64,000 nt of DNA, taken from positions 42,515,431 through 42,579,430 of the forward strand of contig OZ024882.1 of assembly GCA_964017185.1 (NCBI GenBank). The letters are read 5' to 3'. Numbering within the stretch: the first letter of the stretch is position 1; each line of letters opens with the position of its first letter. Made by a program: the position numbers and the translations under genes. The stretch comes from Rugalucina vietnamica (lineage: Eukaryota > Mollusca > Bivalvia > Lucinida > Lucinidae). The notes beneath the pieces are model-generated. The model made no database searches. It had not been told where the DNA came from and saw only the letters and a list, made by a program, of their open reading frames with translations. Positions 45,890 to 57,830 of this stretch are shown one piece after another.

Positions 45890-46085
45890 GTATACACCGC
45901 ATTATATTCTTCGCAGAACAAACTCCCTTAGGACATGATCTTAATTGTGGAAATCACCTTTCGTCTCCTGTCCTGTATTGCAATCCGTTTAAAATCACTA
46001 TTTATAGAAATCTTAATTCAGCTAGTCAACATTTTTTAAGTATGTACTAATTTGGGACTTAAATTCAAAATGACAAATAGTCATT
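45890..46085 (+). repeat. Interspersed repeat C, copy 3 (diverged)
   Basis: CATCAGTAATAGT, CCTGTATTGCAATCCGTTTAAAATC and CTATTTATAGA match copies at 10510-10760 and 25795-25980. A poly-A tract of about 38 bp follows at 46171-46208. Confidence 0.5.
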
Positions 46086-46168
46086 TAAACTTCTTCCAAG
46101 AAATAATGTTGTTAAAGTGTTTCAAAAATACCCGCTTTCGCGATGTTAATTCTGTATAGTAAACATGC

Positions 46169-46211
<43 letters not shown>

Positions 46212-46552
46212 AACAGAAAGTCTACAGAGTACATACAAGTATTTGCTTTCACTTCAAGGAAAACATTTGATTGAGCCTTTTATTTGACCTGCCGTGTTCC
46301 AACTTATATTCATCTTTACACAAATGTTACGATGATTTACGAAAATTCGATGTTTATCCAATTGAAATCGATATTAAGGCAGCCTTATCTCATTTTGGTC
46401 TGACATAGCTGAAACACATTCTGTAAAATATTCAAATATGTTGTGTTATACCAGCATCTGTATAATGCAAGTACACCTGCTTCATGCAAACCTATACTAT
46501 TTAACATCGCATACAGCCACTGTTGTATTCGGAAGTTCAGCCCAATAATAGA

Positions 46553-46804
46553 TAATGGCTAGTCGAACTTATAAAGTAACCCGCAAGGGGCCGACTGATC
46601 TTTCATTGTCGCGCTTAACCATACGATCATCTCACCGCTGTGTCTGGTGTGGGTTCGAGTCCCACACGGGGCACATGCGAGACAAGCCGTGTTCTGCTTG
46701 CGGGTGTGCTGAAAGGTTTTTTTCTGGGGATTCTCCCGTTTTCGCCCAACCCACCGATTGTTCCGTCTCATATGAGCTAAAATAATCTTCAACTGAATCA
46801 AAAA

Positions 46805-46837
<33 letters not shown>

Positions 46838-46840
46838 TAT
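46553..46840 (+). mobile_element. tRNA-derived SINE 3 with TAA tail
   Basis: Box B GGTTCGAGTCC is at 46652-46662 within GTGTGGGTTCGAGTCCCACACGGGGCAC, a good T arm. The box A region is decayed. A body of about 120 bp follows, with an internal T run (TTTTTTTCTGGGG). It ends in a TAA repeat (46811-46837). Frames of 76 and 80 codons on opposite strands are by-products. Confidence 0.75.
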
Positions 46841-47230
46841 TCTCAGTACTTTACATTGAAAATATTGTTAAAGAACCAAATCGGAAAGACCATTTTTCTG
46901 GCTATAACATGTGACAAAAATTTTGTTTGGCTCTTTGTCAATGAAATCAAATATATGACTCTCTCACACTGGCGAAGTTTAAATAAAACTTTGCAATATT
47001 TCACAGAAAAGACGACTTCGAAAAAATATAATCAATGCCATATATTTTTCAAACATAGATGAATATATCCTGCAAGAATCAGAATGTCTCAACTGAATTA
47101 AATCATCGCAAAATGAAATATTGAAATTGGCTTGTAGTACATACATCCAAATTACAGCTCAAATTCAAAAGGCATTTATTGACGTCTACACATAGACGTT
47201 CGAGCTTGAAACGCATTTAACCATTTGAAA

Positions 47231-48527
47231 TGGTATTAAGAAAGTTCGAAGACATTACAACATTCCTTATAACTTCACAATTAATACTCATTCAATCTGA
47301 AAAATCTACACACTTTAAACCCATTTGAATATAAGTTTGCACAGGATAATAGAACTTCTACAACTTCTGATTTGGCTGATTCACATTGCAATTTCTAAGC
47401 CATAGTGGCACAGCTTGTAGCATTCCGCATGGGATATTGTGTAAAAGGGGTGATATATTTAACATATTTTCAAACATTCACACTATGAATCAGGGAACAT
47501 AAAATTAAAGTGACCTAAACATCACCATGAACATAATAGTTATAATAATTTTTAAAATAGTTAAGAACCTATTAATTTTCAGCAAATGAAAACATGTGAT
47601 GTATGGATGGAAAAGCTGTGGGTGTTTTGATAGGGGGTAGGGGTAATCAAGACTTAACAGAAACAAAATATGAAGCAAATAATTTACATGCAATATTTCA
47701 TATTATGTATAAATTGTACGTGAATTGAACAGAATTTTTGCGAATGTCCATTTTATCGATTGTGTGGTTAAAATTTATCACGCACTAAGTTTGACACAAA
47801 AAAGTTTCAAAATAGGGTAAAATGACGGAAAACTTATGTTTTTGAACCAAATAACATGTTTATCTGTATTGGCACCGTAAATCACAACTATATACATCCC
47901 TGTATTAAATATTACCACGCAAAACTGTAAAAAATATTGTATGTGTAACAAATGTATGTTATATTCAAAATAATGAAGTTTTTATCGCAAAATTTCATGT
48001 TGCCGAACGTGAGGGACAGGCTTAGGTATAACATATTATCAATTAAGAACGAAGGGAATGCATCAAAAATGAGTTTTGATTACACCACATCTTATACATG
48101 TATATGAATACTATCAATATATTGGAAAACTAAATGATAATAACCACGCAATTTCGAATGTTTGTAACATATTTACCTATTCCCCCTACTTTTTTGGCCT
48201 ATTTTAAGAATTGGGATACCCTTAACATTACCCTACCTTAAATCTAGAATGTTTATGAGACAATTTGAAATGATGACCCGAATTAGCATAAAACATTCCT
48301 GACAATATTTCTTATCAATGCATTCAACCATGAATCCACTGGTATTTAAGATTTAAACAGTTTCCCAGACGAGTCGCCGCAAAACAATTTTTCCGACCGT
48401 ATATCCGTCGATATATCTCTCCAAATGAAAAATTTGAATACATTTATCCCTAATTGAATTTATGAAATCTGAACGATAAAATTAAACACTTTGTGTCGTT
48501 TTGAATGATGCCTTCGAACTTTCTTAA
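47231..48527. mobile_element. Possible TIR element, 1.3 kb
   Basis: TTAAGAAAGTTCGAAGACAT at the left is inverted as ATGCCTTCGAACTTTCTTAA at the right, 19 of 20 bases. Similarity continues weakly inward. No clean target duplication and no transposase were found. Confidence 0.5.
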
Positions 48528-50440
48528 CACCCTATATTGTTTCATCCTAGTGTGCTCTATAGTAAATTCATAAAAACAAGCAAATATAATGGTTCAGCGG
48601 TACCAGAAATGCTAAAAGGGGTACGCATTTTAATGACGTCATATATATATCGCTTTATTATAAAGTTATCATAGCTTTGATAACGGTACTTTTTGTCACA
48701 TTGCTTTTCTAAATATACTATTATTTATCACTATAAAGTTGGAGAATTATAAAGATATAACGCATGAAACGCATACAACAATATTCATTCACAAATTCAA
48801 GAAAACGTGCCAGTGGCTTTACCTCAGGTGTCTTTCAAGACTTCTATTTCGAAGTATTTATTTTTGTGCATTATATTGGCATCAGTATAAAGGAGAAATG
48901 TAGTCCTTTCAATCAAAGTATAATGCAGCAACCTATCATGTCTATAAACAAAGCTATAACACCTATGACAGAACTTTATGATCCATCCTCGTATTCAGTG
49001 CATGTTTTGATAATGAATAAAAAATATTCACCCAGAGCTTGCAAAGGCAAACCGCCCACTGTTTTAGAGTTTATGTTCAGAGCTAAGAAAAAACAACAAC
49101 GAATGTCTTTAACTCGATGTCTCTCAAACAGGCTTCCGACCATTCTTAGCGGAAAACAATCGATACATTATCATGTTTCGTTATTTTGAGGCAAATGTAA
49201 AATTGAGTTTAAAGGAATAAGCAGCGGGAGAAAATAAAGAATCATATTTTCTTCCTGGAAAATACAGATTTACGCTCGCCCTAGATTGTTATGTATGCAT
49301 GCAAACGAATGTTCTCAATTAAGTAATAGAGTCATTTAAATGAAGGCGACAAATATAATTTTGTCTATGAAATAATTTAAAAGGCTGCATATTAGAATAT
49401 TGTCTGCGGTTGAGTATGTCGGTTTCCAAGAAATAAATACAGTCCTTTGAGTGTTGCATCGCATTAAAACGTCTAAATAATTCATGGGCAGACCTCAGAT
49501 AATACTACTGACACGATGTCGGCATAATATTTATTAATGCCTGAAAGAAGAAGAGCATACATGTACGTTTACATTTGCCAGGGGAACTCTTATATTAGCT
49601 AACTGATCGTTCAAGACAGCAATTCAACAGTTAAGGTTTTGAATGACGATAAGTTTTCCGTGTGGTTCAGTTAATAATGCAAATTTTTAAAATGCGATTG
49701 GACGTTTAAATACAGGTCAAAATGTCTGTTACACATGCTTGCATAATTGATATACATTATGATTATCAAGAAAAAATACTCTACAATGTTTTAACCTTGC
49801 AAATATCACAGTTGCAACTTCAACGACTACTTTGTCAATTTACCAGTCAATGTTGGTCGATTGCACCGGTTGATGGTGTGTGTTTGAATCAAAGGTTAAA
49901 GACAGTGATTGTGCAACGTTTAAAACCTCACAGCTATCACACGTGCAGTAAACCCATCGGACCGTGAAATATAGGCGCCATGATTTGCATGTAAGAAATA
50001 AACATCATGTGAGATTTTACCGTCGAGGCCACAAATATAAGAAATTTAAAGTATTTTGATGTTTATTCTGGACAGACAGACAGACGGGCTCGTGACCCAG
50101 ACACACGGACAAACGAACAAGAATTCGGACCAATATTTCGCATAATACTTTAGCAGGTGCAAAGCTTTACAGAGATGAGCTTACAAAGGCTCATTTGGTT
50201 GTCGTTTGTTCACATGCATAATATGTTTATTTGTTTGTTTCTGATTTACGTAAACCAGAAGTGAAAATGTAAAAAAGCTGCTGATTGACAAGTTTCATAG
50301 ATTTTTGGTATTATTTGGTTAAAATGAAGCATGATTTCTGCAAATAAAGTCCAGACACAAGACTACATCGTTTACATCCAGAAACAAGCTGATAATTCGT
50401 CTCACTAATGAGAAAATATCATTATTTCTTTAATAAGGTT
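48528..50440. other. Intergenic, one unsupported 141-codon frame
   Basis: A plus-strand open frame (48764-49189) is long for this AT-rich DNA but has no domain I recognise. It has no visible splice context and its composition resembles the surroundings. The rest of the stretch holds nothing recognisable. Confidence 0.3.
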
Positions 50441-50454
50441 CGTGTGTGATGGTG

Positions 50455-50852
50455 AGTTCTTTGATGGATGATAAGGCCAATTCTAGCTCTAAACTATCGT
50501 TTTCAAATAGAGCAAGTCATTGTTATAGAGTCTTCTGGTGGCTCATTGGTATTGGCTTTGCGTTCTCTGCGCTTTCTTTCAGCTTCACAGATTCTCTATT
50601 CTTCATACAGAGCTGCTCCTCTGTTCATGAGACATCGTCACTATGATCGCTCCTGTGCAGTCTGTTCCAAAGGCCCCATTGCTATTTCGAAATCCTTCAG
50701 ACAGGCTTAGAGGGTGTCTTTGTAGCATGTCTTCTGGCCACCTTGAGAGCGCTTTCCCTCCTGCAGTTCTCCATCGAAAACTTTCTTTGGAAGTCGCTCA
50801 TCAGGCATTCTTATAACATGCATAAAGCCAGTCCATCTTAGCCGTGCTAAAC
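50455..50852 (-). pseudogene. LINE RT C-terminal relic with C2H2 zinc finger
   Basis: On the minus strand: [44 protein letters not shown] then a stop, CLKDFEI, EQTAQERS, then a basic stretch ERKRRERKANTNEPPED and CSI-stop-KR-stop-FRARIGLIIHQRT. This block order is the C-terminal end of a common non-LTR retrotransposon ORF2: the RWxGHVxRMPDxRLPKxxFxGEL motif, then Lys/Arg-rich, then CxxCxxxFxxxxxLxxHxRxH. At least five stops make it dead. It lacks the RT catalytic part. Confidence 0.85.
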
Positions 50853-51004
50853 AAGCTAACTAGGAAACATTAAAGTACTTGTAGCAAGGCCAACAGTGCA
50901 GTGAGGTTTCACCGTTGAACTTCTTTGATAGAAAAACAGTCTGAATATAAGACGAAACTTAACTAAAGCCTATTATTATGCCGAGCATTTGTCTTGTTAA
51001 TGAA

Positions 51005-51265
51005 ACGTATTTCAGCTGGAACTAAATTGTAACTCTTTTCGTAGAACTAATGGTTCATTGCTTAAATTTGTAATTTAATTTTCCAAATGCAGCGTGTTTG
51101 ACATTTTAACGGGAAAGAATTCAAGATCGTTCAAGGCGAATTTAAGTCTTGATAATGATAGTTATCAGCTGGAACAGTAATAGAATTCTTCAAATGTTGC
51201 TCGTTTTCTCATGGAGGTGATTATAGCCTTATTGGAATGTCAAATTGTTTTCAATCAAATAATGT
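51005..51265 (+). repeat. Interspersed repeat I, copy 2
   Basis: See 34270-34530. Similarity extends from GAAACGTATTTCAGCTGG-adjacent sequence to TCAAATTGTTTTCAATC. Confidence 0.6.
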
Positions 51266-51365
51266 GCTCAGTTACAGGTAAGGATGTGAATAAATTGGTT
51301 CTTACTTGTACCTTCTTACATGTAGTACCTTAAAGTTGTGCAATAACTGGTAGTACATAGTACGC

Positions 51366-51459
51366 TCTAAATCCAAAATCTCTAGCCTCTAGCCATCTTA
51401 CATACATGTGCTTGCTCAATTCGGTTTGTATCAGACCTAATCGGAACGTACGAGGGCAC

Positions 51460-51460
<1 letters not shown>
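51366..51460. repeat. MITE family F, right-half fragment
   Basis: CTAAATCCAAAATCTCTAGCCTCTAGCCATCTT and TCAGACCTAATCGGAAC match the right half of the family. It is broken by a poly-T tract. Confidence 0.55.

Positions 51461-51504
<44 letters not shown>
51461..51504. repeat. Poly-T tract
   Basis: An uninterrupted T run of about 44 bp. Confidence 0.95.
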
Positions 51505-51506
<2 letters not shown>

Positions 51507-51727
51507 GTCGCTGCTGATTTATAACCACTACAGAAAATCATTAAGTTACTACTAGAAAAAAGCAAAACCAGCAAAATAAAATATTCCATTGTTTGTCTTA
51601 ATACGAAGGCTTGGCATATAAGCTAGGTTCATAATTGCGATTATATATGGGGTTTGGGAAACTTGGCACTATAGAATAAATTCGGCTTTTCGCCACGGAC
51701 ATGTGCAAAAACAAAGATTTTGATAGG

Positions 51728-51881
51728 CTAACCAGTTAAGCTGATCAGTGACTTTGTTTTCACTGCCTAAATAACATCGTCACTCTTATTCATATACAAT
51801 ACAATTCCAAATTCTAACCTTATGCTGCGTCTGAACAAGCCGATTTTTGTTAGCCTCCCCGAAGACATGTTTTCTCTGTCA
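51728..51881. repeat. MITE family F, diverged fragment
   Basis: AAGCTGATCAGTGACTTTGTTTTC, CCAAATTCTAACCTTATGCTG and GAACAAGCCGATTTTTGT correspond to the centre and right half of the family. Confidence 0.5.
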
Positions 51882-52601
51882 CAGTTCAGTTCGCCAATGA
51901 TTCCGTCACGACATGACTGAAAAATTGTTGACTGGGACGTTAAGCCTCAGTACAAACAAACAAACAAACAAAATTCGGCCATGACAAGATTTATGGCACA
52001 ATGTCCTTGTATCAATTTCTAATTAATTGGAACGTAATTGTGCTCCTTACTGGTACCTCAGTGATCACAGTTCACGAACAGACGATGTTTCAATCAAACC
52101 ATTGTAAGGATATTCTATTAAGTATCTAATAGTCATTTGCTTTCAATAACCCTAGCGGAATTTTGGAATTTTTCTGATATATTTAGGGCTAAGTAAAAAC
52201 GCAGCACATTGTTTCCTTAAACTCGTCGTTAAATCTTTGTCTTGTGAAATGCTGACACTGTGGAACTTGAAGTTTTACCGGCAAATGGGAAAATGAATAT
52301 ATTTCAAAGGGAGTTGTGTAAAATTGCTTGTGGGTCAGTGAAATTCAGACGTCGCGTAAACGTTCTGAAAAAGTAAACAAGTAGGCCTAAGCAAAACAAG
52401 ATAGGTGCACAACAGGTCCACAATAATTTTTGAGCAACCATAAAATGTTTTGTCATGGATTCATTAAGATACTTTATACGTTTAGCTGGTATTAAAGAAA
52501 ACGCAAAAAACAATGCGATACTGCAATGCTAAGCTTAACGTCTTTTCTGACGTGATCCGTAAGGGGTGGGGGGGTAAGTAAAACCCCCACCAACTGCTTA
52601 T

Positions 52602-54495
52602 AAAAAGGTACAAGTAGGCAAAGATCAGGAAAAGGCGCAATCAGAAAGAAATTCCCACTCCAAAAACCGAGGTGGGAAAAAAACAAACTAACAATCAGGC
52701 ACTTATAAAATGAAACATATCGTAAGCCGAATGAGCAGCTATTTTCCCAATAGGTGGCCATTCAGTTACCTTAACTTAATTAAAAATATAAAAACATACA
52801 TAAGGCGCCAACAGCACAAAACATTTTAAACACCAAGACATAAAACAAAAAGAACCACCACAGAAGTATCGCCTTGGAACGATCAGTAACACAAAGTTAC
52901 TGGCGGGCTTAAACCGGTTTTACAGGATCCTAACCTCACCCTAAGCTTCTGCAGTGGTTCATAACATTTAGTAACTTCTTCGGTCCTCGTGGTGAATCTC
53001 TAACTAGTCAATGAATCGTCAAGAACAAACAAATAAATCATGATAAACATCCTAATGAATCAAAAACAAGGACTCACAGATAGAGTAAGCTGCCCGACGA
53101 TGGAGATCCCTGGGCGCCGAATAACCCACTAACTCCGGAGCAAAAGAAAAACACCAGTTGGACCCCGGTGGGCCAAGCAACAGACAAGAAGCTCCGGCCC
53201 CAACCAACTAAAATGAATAGCTTTAAGTCGGGGCCATCATAGAGTCTGACGCCCGACCCACCGGCGTGCAATTAAAGAAGGCAGCATAGTTATCAATCAT
53301 GATTGGGTTAAACACTAAGCATGCAGACTGTCGCATAACATTCAAGTTATAACCTATACGTCTGTAACGTTTTATGATTTTTCTGAACTGAAAAGAAAAA
53401 TCATTAATTCCTATAAGTTTCTTAAATTTGTAAACTAAGTCACCATAAAATTCAGGTTCCGAAAGGCCCTCACTTTAAAGCGTCTTTAACCCAACATTAT
53501 ATTTGGAAATCAATTCATAGTGTCTACGATAAAATTTAGAAAAGGTTTTTCGAAGTTTATGATACCGATAGCCGTGTTGGAGAAGTTTTGCCGTTAAACA
53601 TTTATTTCGAGCGTTGAAGTCTGTAACATGATTGCAGACTCTAGCAAACCTAATAAGTTGCGAAATGTAAACACCATAAGAAGCACGACGAGGAACGTCA
53701 CCATCCAAAAAAGGAAAATTTACTATATCAAAATCAAAGTCATCGCGATTATTATAAATTTTAGAAGAAACAAATCCATTTGCAACAGAAAGATGTAGAT
53801 CTAAAAAGGGGGCTTCGGTATCTGAGATATTGGCTTTGTTCAACTGAAGTTCAGGTGGATAAATTTGATTGACCATACCTTCAAAATAAGGGTTGTCAAT
53901 GTTCAAAAGGTCATCGAGGTACCTAGATGTGGAATTAAAAGCCTCGATAACATCAGATTGATTATCATGGTTAAGAGAATCCATGAAATCTCTTTCGTAG
54001 CAGTATAAAAATAAATCAGCTACGAGAGGTGCGCAATTTGTACCCATCGGAATTCCAACAATTTGTCTGTCTAACTTGGTCCCAAATCTAATATAAATAT
54101 TATCAAGGAGATAGGACAAGGCGTCGCACACATTCTGACATGACCAAAGTGTATACCGACTTTGGTCAGAGGAAGTGAAAAAAGCCTTTCTGTCATTACA
54201 TGCCAAATAAAGTGAACCATAGTTTTTAATGCCCTTTTGAAGGTCCACTCTATCAAATCCAGAAGTTTTTTTTTTATTAGATTATGTGGTAATGTTGTAT
54301 ACAGAGTAGAAAAATCATACGTGGACAAGCTTGTCGCACGGAACCTTCTACACTTCAATTTACTGAGCACCTCACCAGAATTTTTTATTGACCAAAACAA
54401 ATTTTTATTTGAAGTTTCATACACTGTCTCACAGTATCTTATAACATGAGATTTGATAGCAGTAAGACAGGAAGTTGATAATTTAGAAAAGCATT
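52602..54495 (-). mobile_element. Penelope-like retroelement, RT to 3' terminus
   Basis: The longest RT-bearing copy in the window. Read on the minus strand it starts within the region before RT motif A (truncated near 54495), passes through the RT, a basic C-terminal region, NCTPVG then RASDSMM and a stop, about 650 bp of non-coding DNA and the family terminus CTACTTGTACC. The RT coding part is broken by one frameshift and at least one stop, so this copy is not autonomous. Confidence 0.88.
53475..54424 (-). pseudogene. Penelope-like reverse transcriptase, frameshifted
   Basis: Two overlapping frames make up one RT. The upstream frame (54071-54424) contains YDFSTLYTTLPHNL, the motif A block with its catalytic Asp. 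The downstream frame (53475-54248, 257 codons) contains GIPMGTNCAPLVADLFLY (motif B, residues 65-82) and SRYLDDLL (motif C, Asp-Asp at residues 112-113). It then has a basic region (KLRKTFSKFYRRHYEL). A frameshift lies near 54235. A stop after KTL arises from one T-to-A change relative to the copy at 1795-2250, where the frame stays open. The catalytic residues are intact in the sequence. I assign the Penelope-like class from motif style and from the linked GIY-YIG element at 61-64 kb. Confidence 0.87.
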
Positions 54496-54644
54496 TAAAG
54501 CATTTTTAAATAATCAAACTTTAAGAATCTATTGGATATAAGCAAGTTTATCGTCAACTGATATTTCAATATGTTTGCCTGAAGCGTTTTCAAGTCATGA
54601 GAAAAGTCCACGTAATTTTTGATAATCCCTCGTCTGTTGTGGAT

Positions 54645-54895
54645 CTTATGTTTTATGTCTTGGTGGTTAATTTTTATGTGCTGTTGTCGCCTTATGTATG
54701 GTATCATATTTGAGTTAAGTTTAGGTAACTGAGTGGCCACCTATTGGGAAGTAGCTGCTCATTCGGCTTACTAAAAGTATTCATGGTCTTAGTACCTTAT
54801 TGTTAGTTTGGTTTCTTCCCGCCTCAGTTTTTGGTGTGGGAATCTTTTTTTAATTGCGCCTTTTCCTGATCGTTGCCTGCTTGTACCTTTTTTTT
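54645..54895 (+). mobile_element. Penelope-like element, 3' end only (forward)
   Basis: TTATGTTTTATGTCTTGGTGG, TAACTGAGTGGCCACCTATTGG, TTGCGCCTTTTCCTGATCGTTGCC then TGCTTGTACC and a T run. It lies 150 bp beyond the truncated 5' side of the reverse copy at 52602-54495, so two 3' termini point away from each other. Confidence 0.8.
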
Positions 54896-55379
54896 TACAT
54901 ATTTGCAAGTAAAATATGCGTGTGATCATGTATTTAGTTTATGAGAAATTCATATTTCGCAGATGATAATTGTACGTTATTAAAGCCAATATTTGTTTAG
55001 GTGCATCCGGTGATTTCAAAAGGTTCTGTCAGTCGTGAAGCTATTAATTGTCAGATTAGTACACAGTTAGATGATATTAATCTCTGGACATACGCATTGG
55101 ACATACGCATTTTTATATTATTTTACAAAGTTACCTGCTTCCTCAGAATATCACATCAAAGACTCCATTTAATAGCGTAATCTTTACACATGGCCGTAAT
55201 GCTTATGAAGTATTGTCATCAAAAGCTCGTAAAGAGTTTGATGTAAAAGACTTTGATAAATCCTCTGACTTTTGTATAAAAATATTCTATCAACACGTTA
55301 GATCTTAAGATCATAGTTTGTCATCAAGATAAAATCCTGACAGATCTCACAATGCACCAACATGGGCATTGCAATCTTG

Positions 55380-55510
55380 GTGCAGTGCTGAGAGACACGT
55401 GGTATGGAATGTATACACAGCTGAGAGACAAGTGGTATGTATACACAGCTGAGAGATACGTGGTATTAACACAGCTGAGAGACACGTGGTATGGAATGTA
55501 TACAAACCGA
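55380..55510. repeat. Minisatellite, about 4 units
   Basis: GCTGAGAGACACGTGGTAT recurs four times with spacing 28-42 bp, with intervening GGAATGTATACACA of variable length. Confidence 0.85.
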
Positions 55511-55540
55511 TCAAATGATCAGTGACGCACATTGCAATCG

Positions 55541-55983
55541 TCGCCGAAGTTGAGGTTTGATATTTGAGTTTCCTCTATGGAATGATATACATGTGTAGGC
55601 AGTTCAGAAATTGAACATTTATTGAATTAAATTAACATAAAATCTAGGTTATTTCGTTTTCGCAAGCACTTCAGAAAAATGAACCTATAGTTACAATGAC
55701 TTAGTGGTGTAGATATTTATGTTTCACAATGCGTACGGTACGCATTACAATGAATGTCCAGTGCGTACTGACAACGCAATTGTGTACACGTTTTCTGAGT
55801 ATTCTTATTCTTACCTAAATACACTCAATATTTCAATCACAATAACATTGAAGTGTGCGAAAACGAAATAATCGGGATTTCTTCTGTTACTTACTTTTAA
55901 CAAATGTTCAATTTCTGCATTGACTGCACCCGTCTAAACGCAATTAGATAAAACTCAAAAATCTAACCTCAACTTCGGCCTTG
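55541..55983. repeat. Foldback MITE, arms about 140 bp
   Basis: GCCGAAGTTGAGGTTTGATA, TTTGAGTTT at the left is inverted as AAACTCAAAAATCTAACCTCAACTTCGGC at the right. Further in, GAAATTGAACATTT / AAATGTTCAATTTC and TTTCGTTTTCGCA / TGCGAAAACGAAA pair. The loop contains GCGTACGGTACGC. Confidence 0.75.
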
Positions 55984-56072
55984 GGGTAGTAGCAGTAGTC
56001 CAAGCGGTGCTAGCTTCAGTGCCGGTCGCCGTAGAGAACCACCGAAAGATCGAGAGTCGCAGAGATAGTAAG

Positions 56073-57116
56073 GAAAAATAAGTACACATAGGCATTGGTC
56101 AGGAAATGGCGCAATCAGAAAGAAATTCCTACTCCATAAACCGAGGGGTGGGAAGAAACCAAACTGACACTTAAGTACTTATACCATGAAAACATGTCGT
56201 AAGCCGAGTGAGAAGCTATTCCCCAATAGGCGGCCACTCAGTTACCCGAACTGAACTAAAAATATGAAAACGTACATAAGGCTCTAACAGCACAAAATAT
56301 CGACTCCAAAACACAAAACAATTAGAACCACAACAGAAGTATCGCCTTGGAACGATCAGTAGTATAAAACTACTGGGGGCTTAAACCGGTTTTACAGGCG
56401 CCTAACCTCACCCTCATCTTCTGCTGTGGGTCACAACATTTAGTTAGTTGTTCGGTCCTCGTGGTGAATCTCTAACTAGTCAATGAATCATCAAGGACAA
56501 ACGAATAATCATGATAACCACCTTGATGAATCAAAAACGAAGACTCAACAGACTCAGTAAGCTGCCCGACGATGGAAATCCCTGGATGCCGAATAACTTA
56601 CTGAAGACCGGAGCAAAAGAAAAAAACACCAGTTGAACCCCGGTGGGCCAAGCAACAGACAAGAAGCCCCGGCCCCAACCTACTAAATTGAATAGCTTTG
56701 AGTCGCGGCCATCATAGAGTCTGACAACCGACCCACCGGCGTGCAATTAAAGAAGGCAGCAAAGTTATCAACCATGATTGGGTTACAAACTAAGCACGCA
56801 GACTGTCGCATAACATTCAAGTTATAACCTATACGTCTGTAACGAGTTATTATTTTGCTGAACTGAAAAGAAAAAATCATTCTTTCCTTTAAGCTTTTTA
56901 AATTTGTATACCAACTCACCATAGAATTCTGGTTCCGAAAGGCCCTTACGTAAATGGGTCTTTAGCCCAACATTATATTTGGAAATCAATTAATAGTGTC
57001 TTCGATAAAATATAGAAAATGTTTTTCGAAGTTTATGATACCGATAGCCCTGTTGGAGAAGTTTTGCCGTTAAACATTTATTTCGCGCGTTGAAGTCCGC
57101 TACATGATTGCAGACT
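56073..57116 (-). mobile_element. Penelope-like element, C-terminal part and 3' end (reverse)
   Basis: Contains the family terminus (AAGTACACATAGGC), non-coding tail, the NCTPVG region, and RT C-terminal coding back to ADFNARNKCLTAKLLQQGYR. It ends abruptly at GATTGCAGACT, where a LINE ORF1 begins. Several substitutions and indels relative to 52602-54495, including stops. Confidence 0.82.
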
Positions 57117-57659
57117 TGGCAACTTGGCAAGAATGGCAAGAATCAGAGGGAAAAATCAAAGATTACATAACAATGGACCTTAAAATGGATGTACCCGAAA
57201 TAACCATTGAAAGAGCACATCGAATGACAAGTAGACAGAAGCCGTGTCCAATCATAGCTAAGTTTGCTTTCTTCAAAGGAAAGCGAAAGGAAAGTGATCA
57301 GAAAAGAGAGCACATAATAAAAATGAAAATGCAGATGGGCCACACGAAGGTGAATATGATGAGGAAAATGGTGAAGGTGAAACATTTAGAAAGGACATTA
57401 CAGTATGTAAAGATTTTCCGAGTAGAGTATTGAAAACGAGAAATGACTTCAGGGATTTTCTACGAAATGCACTTAAAGACAAGAAACAAGCGTATCTGAA
57501 GTATGATGAATTGATTATAGATGGTGAAATCTTTGAGTGTGATGACACAAGCGAGGACATTGTACAAGTACAAACTCAAATATATGGGCATGGCCGAAGC
57601 CTAGAAAATGCAATTAGTAATGATCTTGGGCAGAATCCTATAAACTTTACTCTAAAATA
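57117..57659 (+). pseudogene. LINE ORF1 fragment, frameshifted
   Basis: Two frames: 57117-57433 (ITIERAHRMTSRQKPCPIIA, KFAFFKGKRKE) and 57430-57659 (DFRDFLRNALKDKKQAYLKY, DELIIDGEIFECDD). The ERAHR-x(5-9)-RPIIAKF block followed by a basic helix and LKY.xLIIDG.xF is characteristic of L1/Tx1-like ORF1 RNA-binding proteins. The N-terminal coiled coil is missing because the sequence begins at the junction with the Penelope-like copy. A frameshift lies near 57400-57433. Confidence 0.8.
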
Positions 57660-57830
57660 GGTACATGGAATATTGAAGGGTTAGGAAAATATGAAAATGA
57701 TGAAAGTATATACAAATATGTTAACTTGATATCATAAGTTTTTGTGAACCTTGGCGAACCTTCTGTATCAAAATTTGACAACTTGTTTGGTGGTTATAAG
57801 GCTTATACGTATACACAAATTGAGATTTGC
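57660..57830 (+). pseudogene. Start of LINE ORF2 endonuclease
   Basis: Immediately after the ORF1 stop the sequence reads GTWNIEGLGKYENDESI, then after frame changes EPSVSKFDNLFGGYKAYTYT. GTWNIEGL with the Asn near the N-terminus is the usual start of a LINE endonuclease, and EPS..FxNLxxGY a later block. It is truncated near 57830. The tight ORF1-ORF2 spacing supports one LINE. Confidence 0.65.

Noticed and set aside
46652-46662. Functional tRNA gene suggested by a perfect box B
   Set aside because: The D arm and acceptor stem do not form, and a SINE body and TAA tail follow.
48764-49189. 141-codon plus-strand open frame
   Set aside because: No recognisable domain, signal or conserved motif, and no second copy. 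Length alone is weak evidence across 64 kb of six-frame AT-rich DNA.
49940-50120. CAGACAGACAGACGGG region as a host exon or satellite
   Set aside because: Only a very short simple repeat, with no coding signal.
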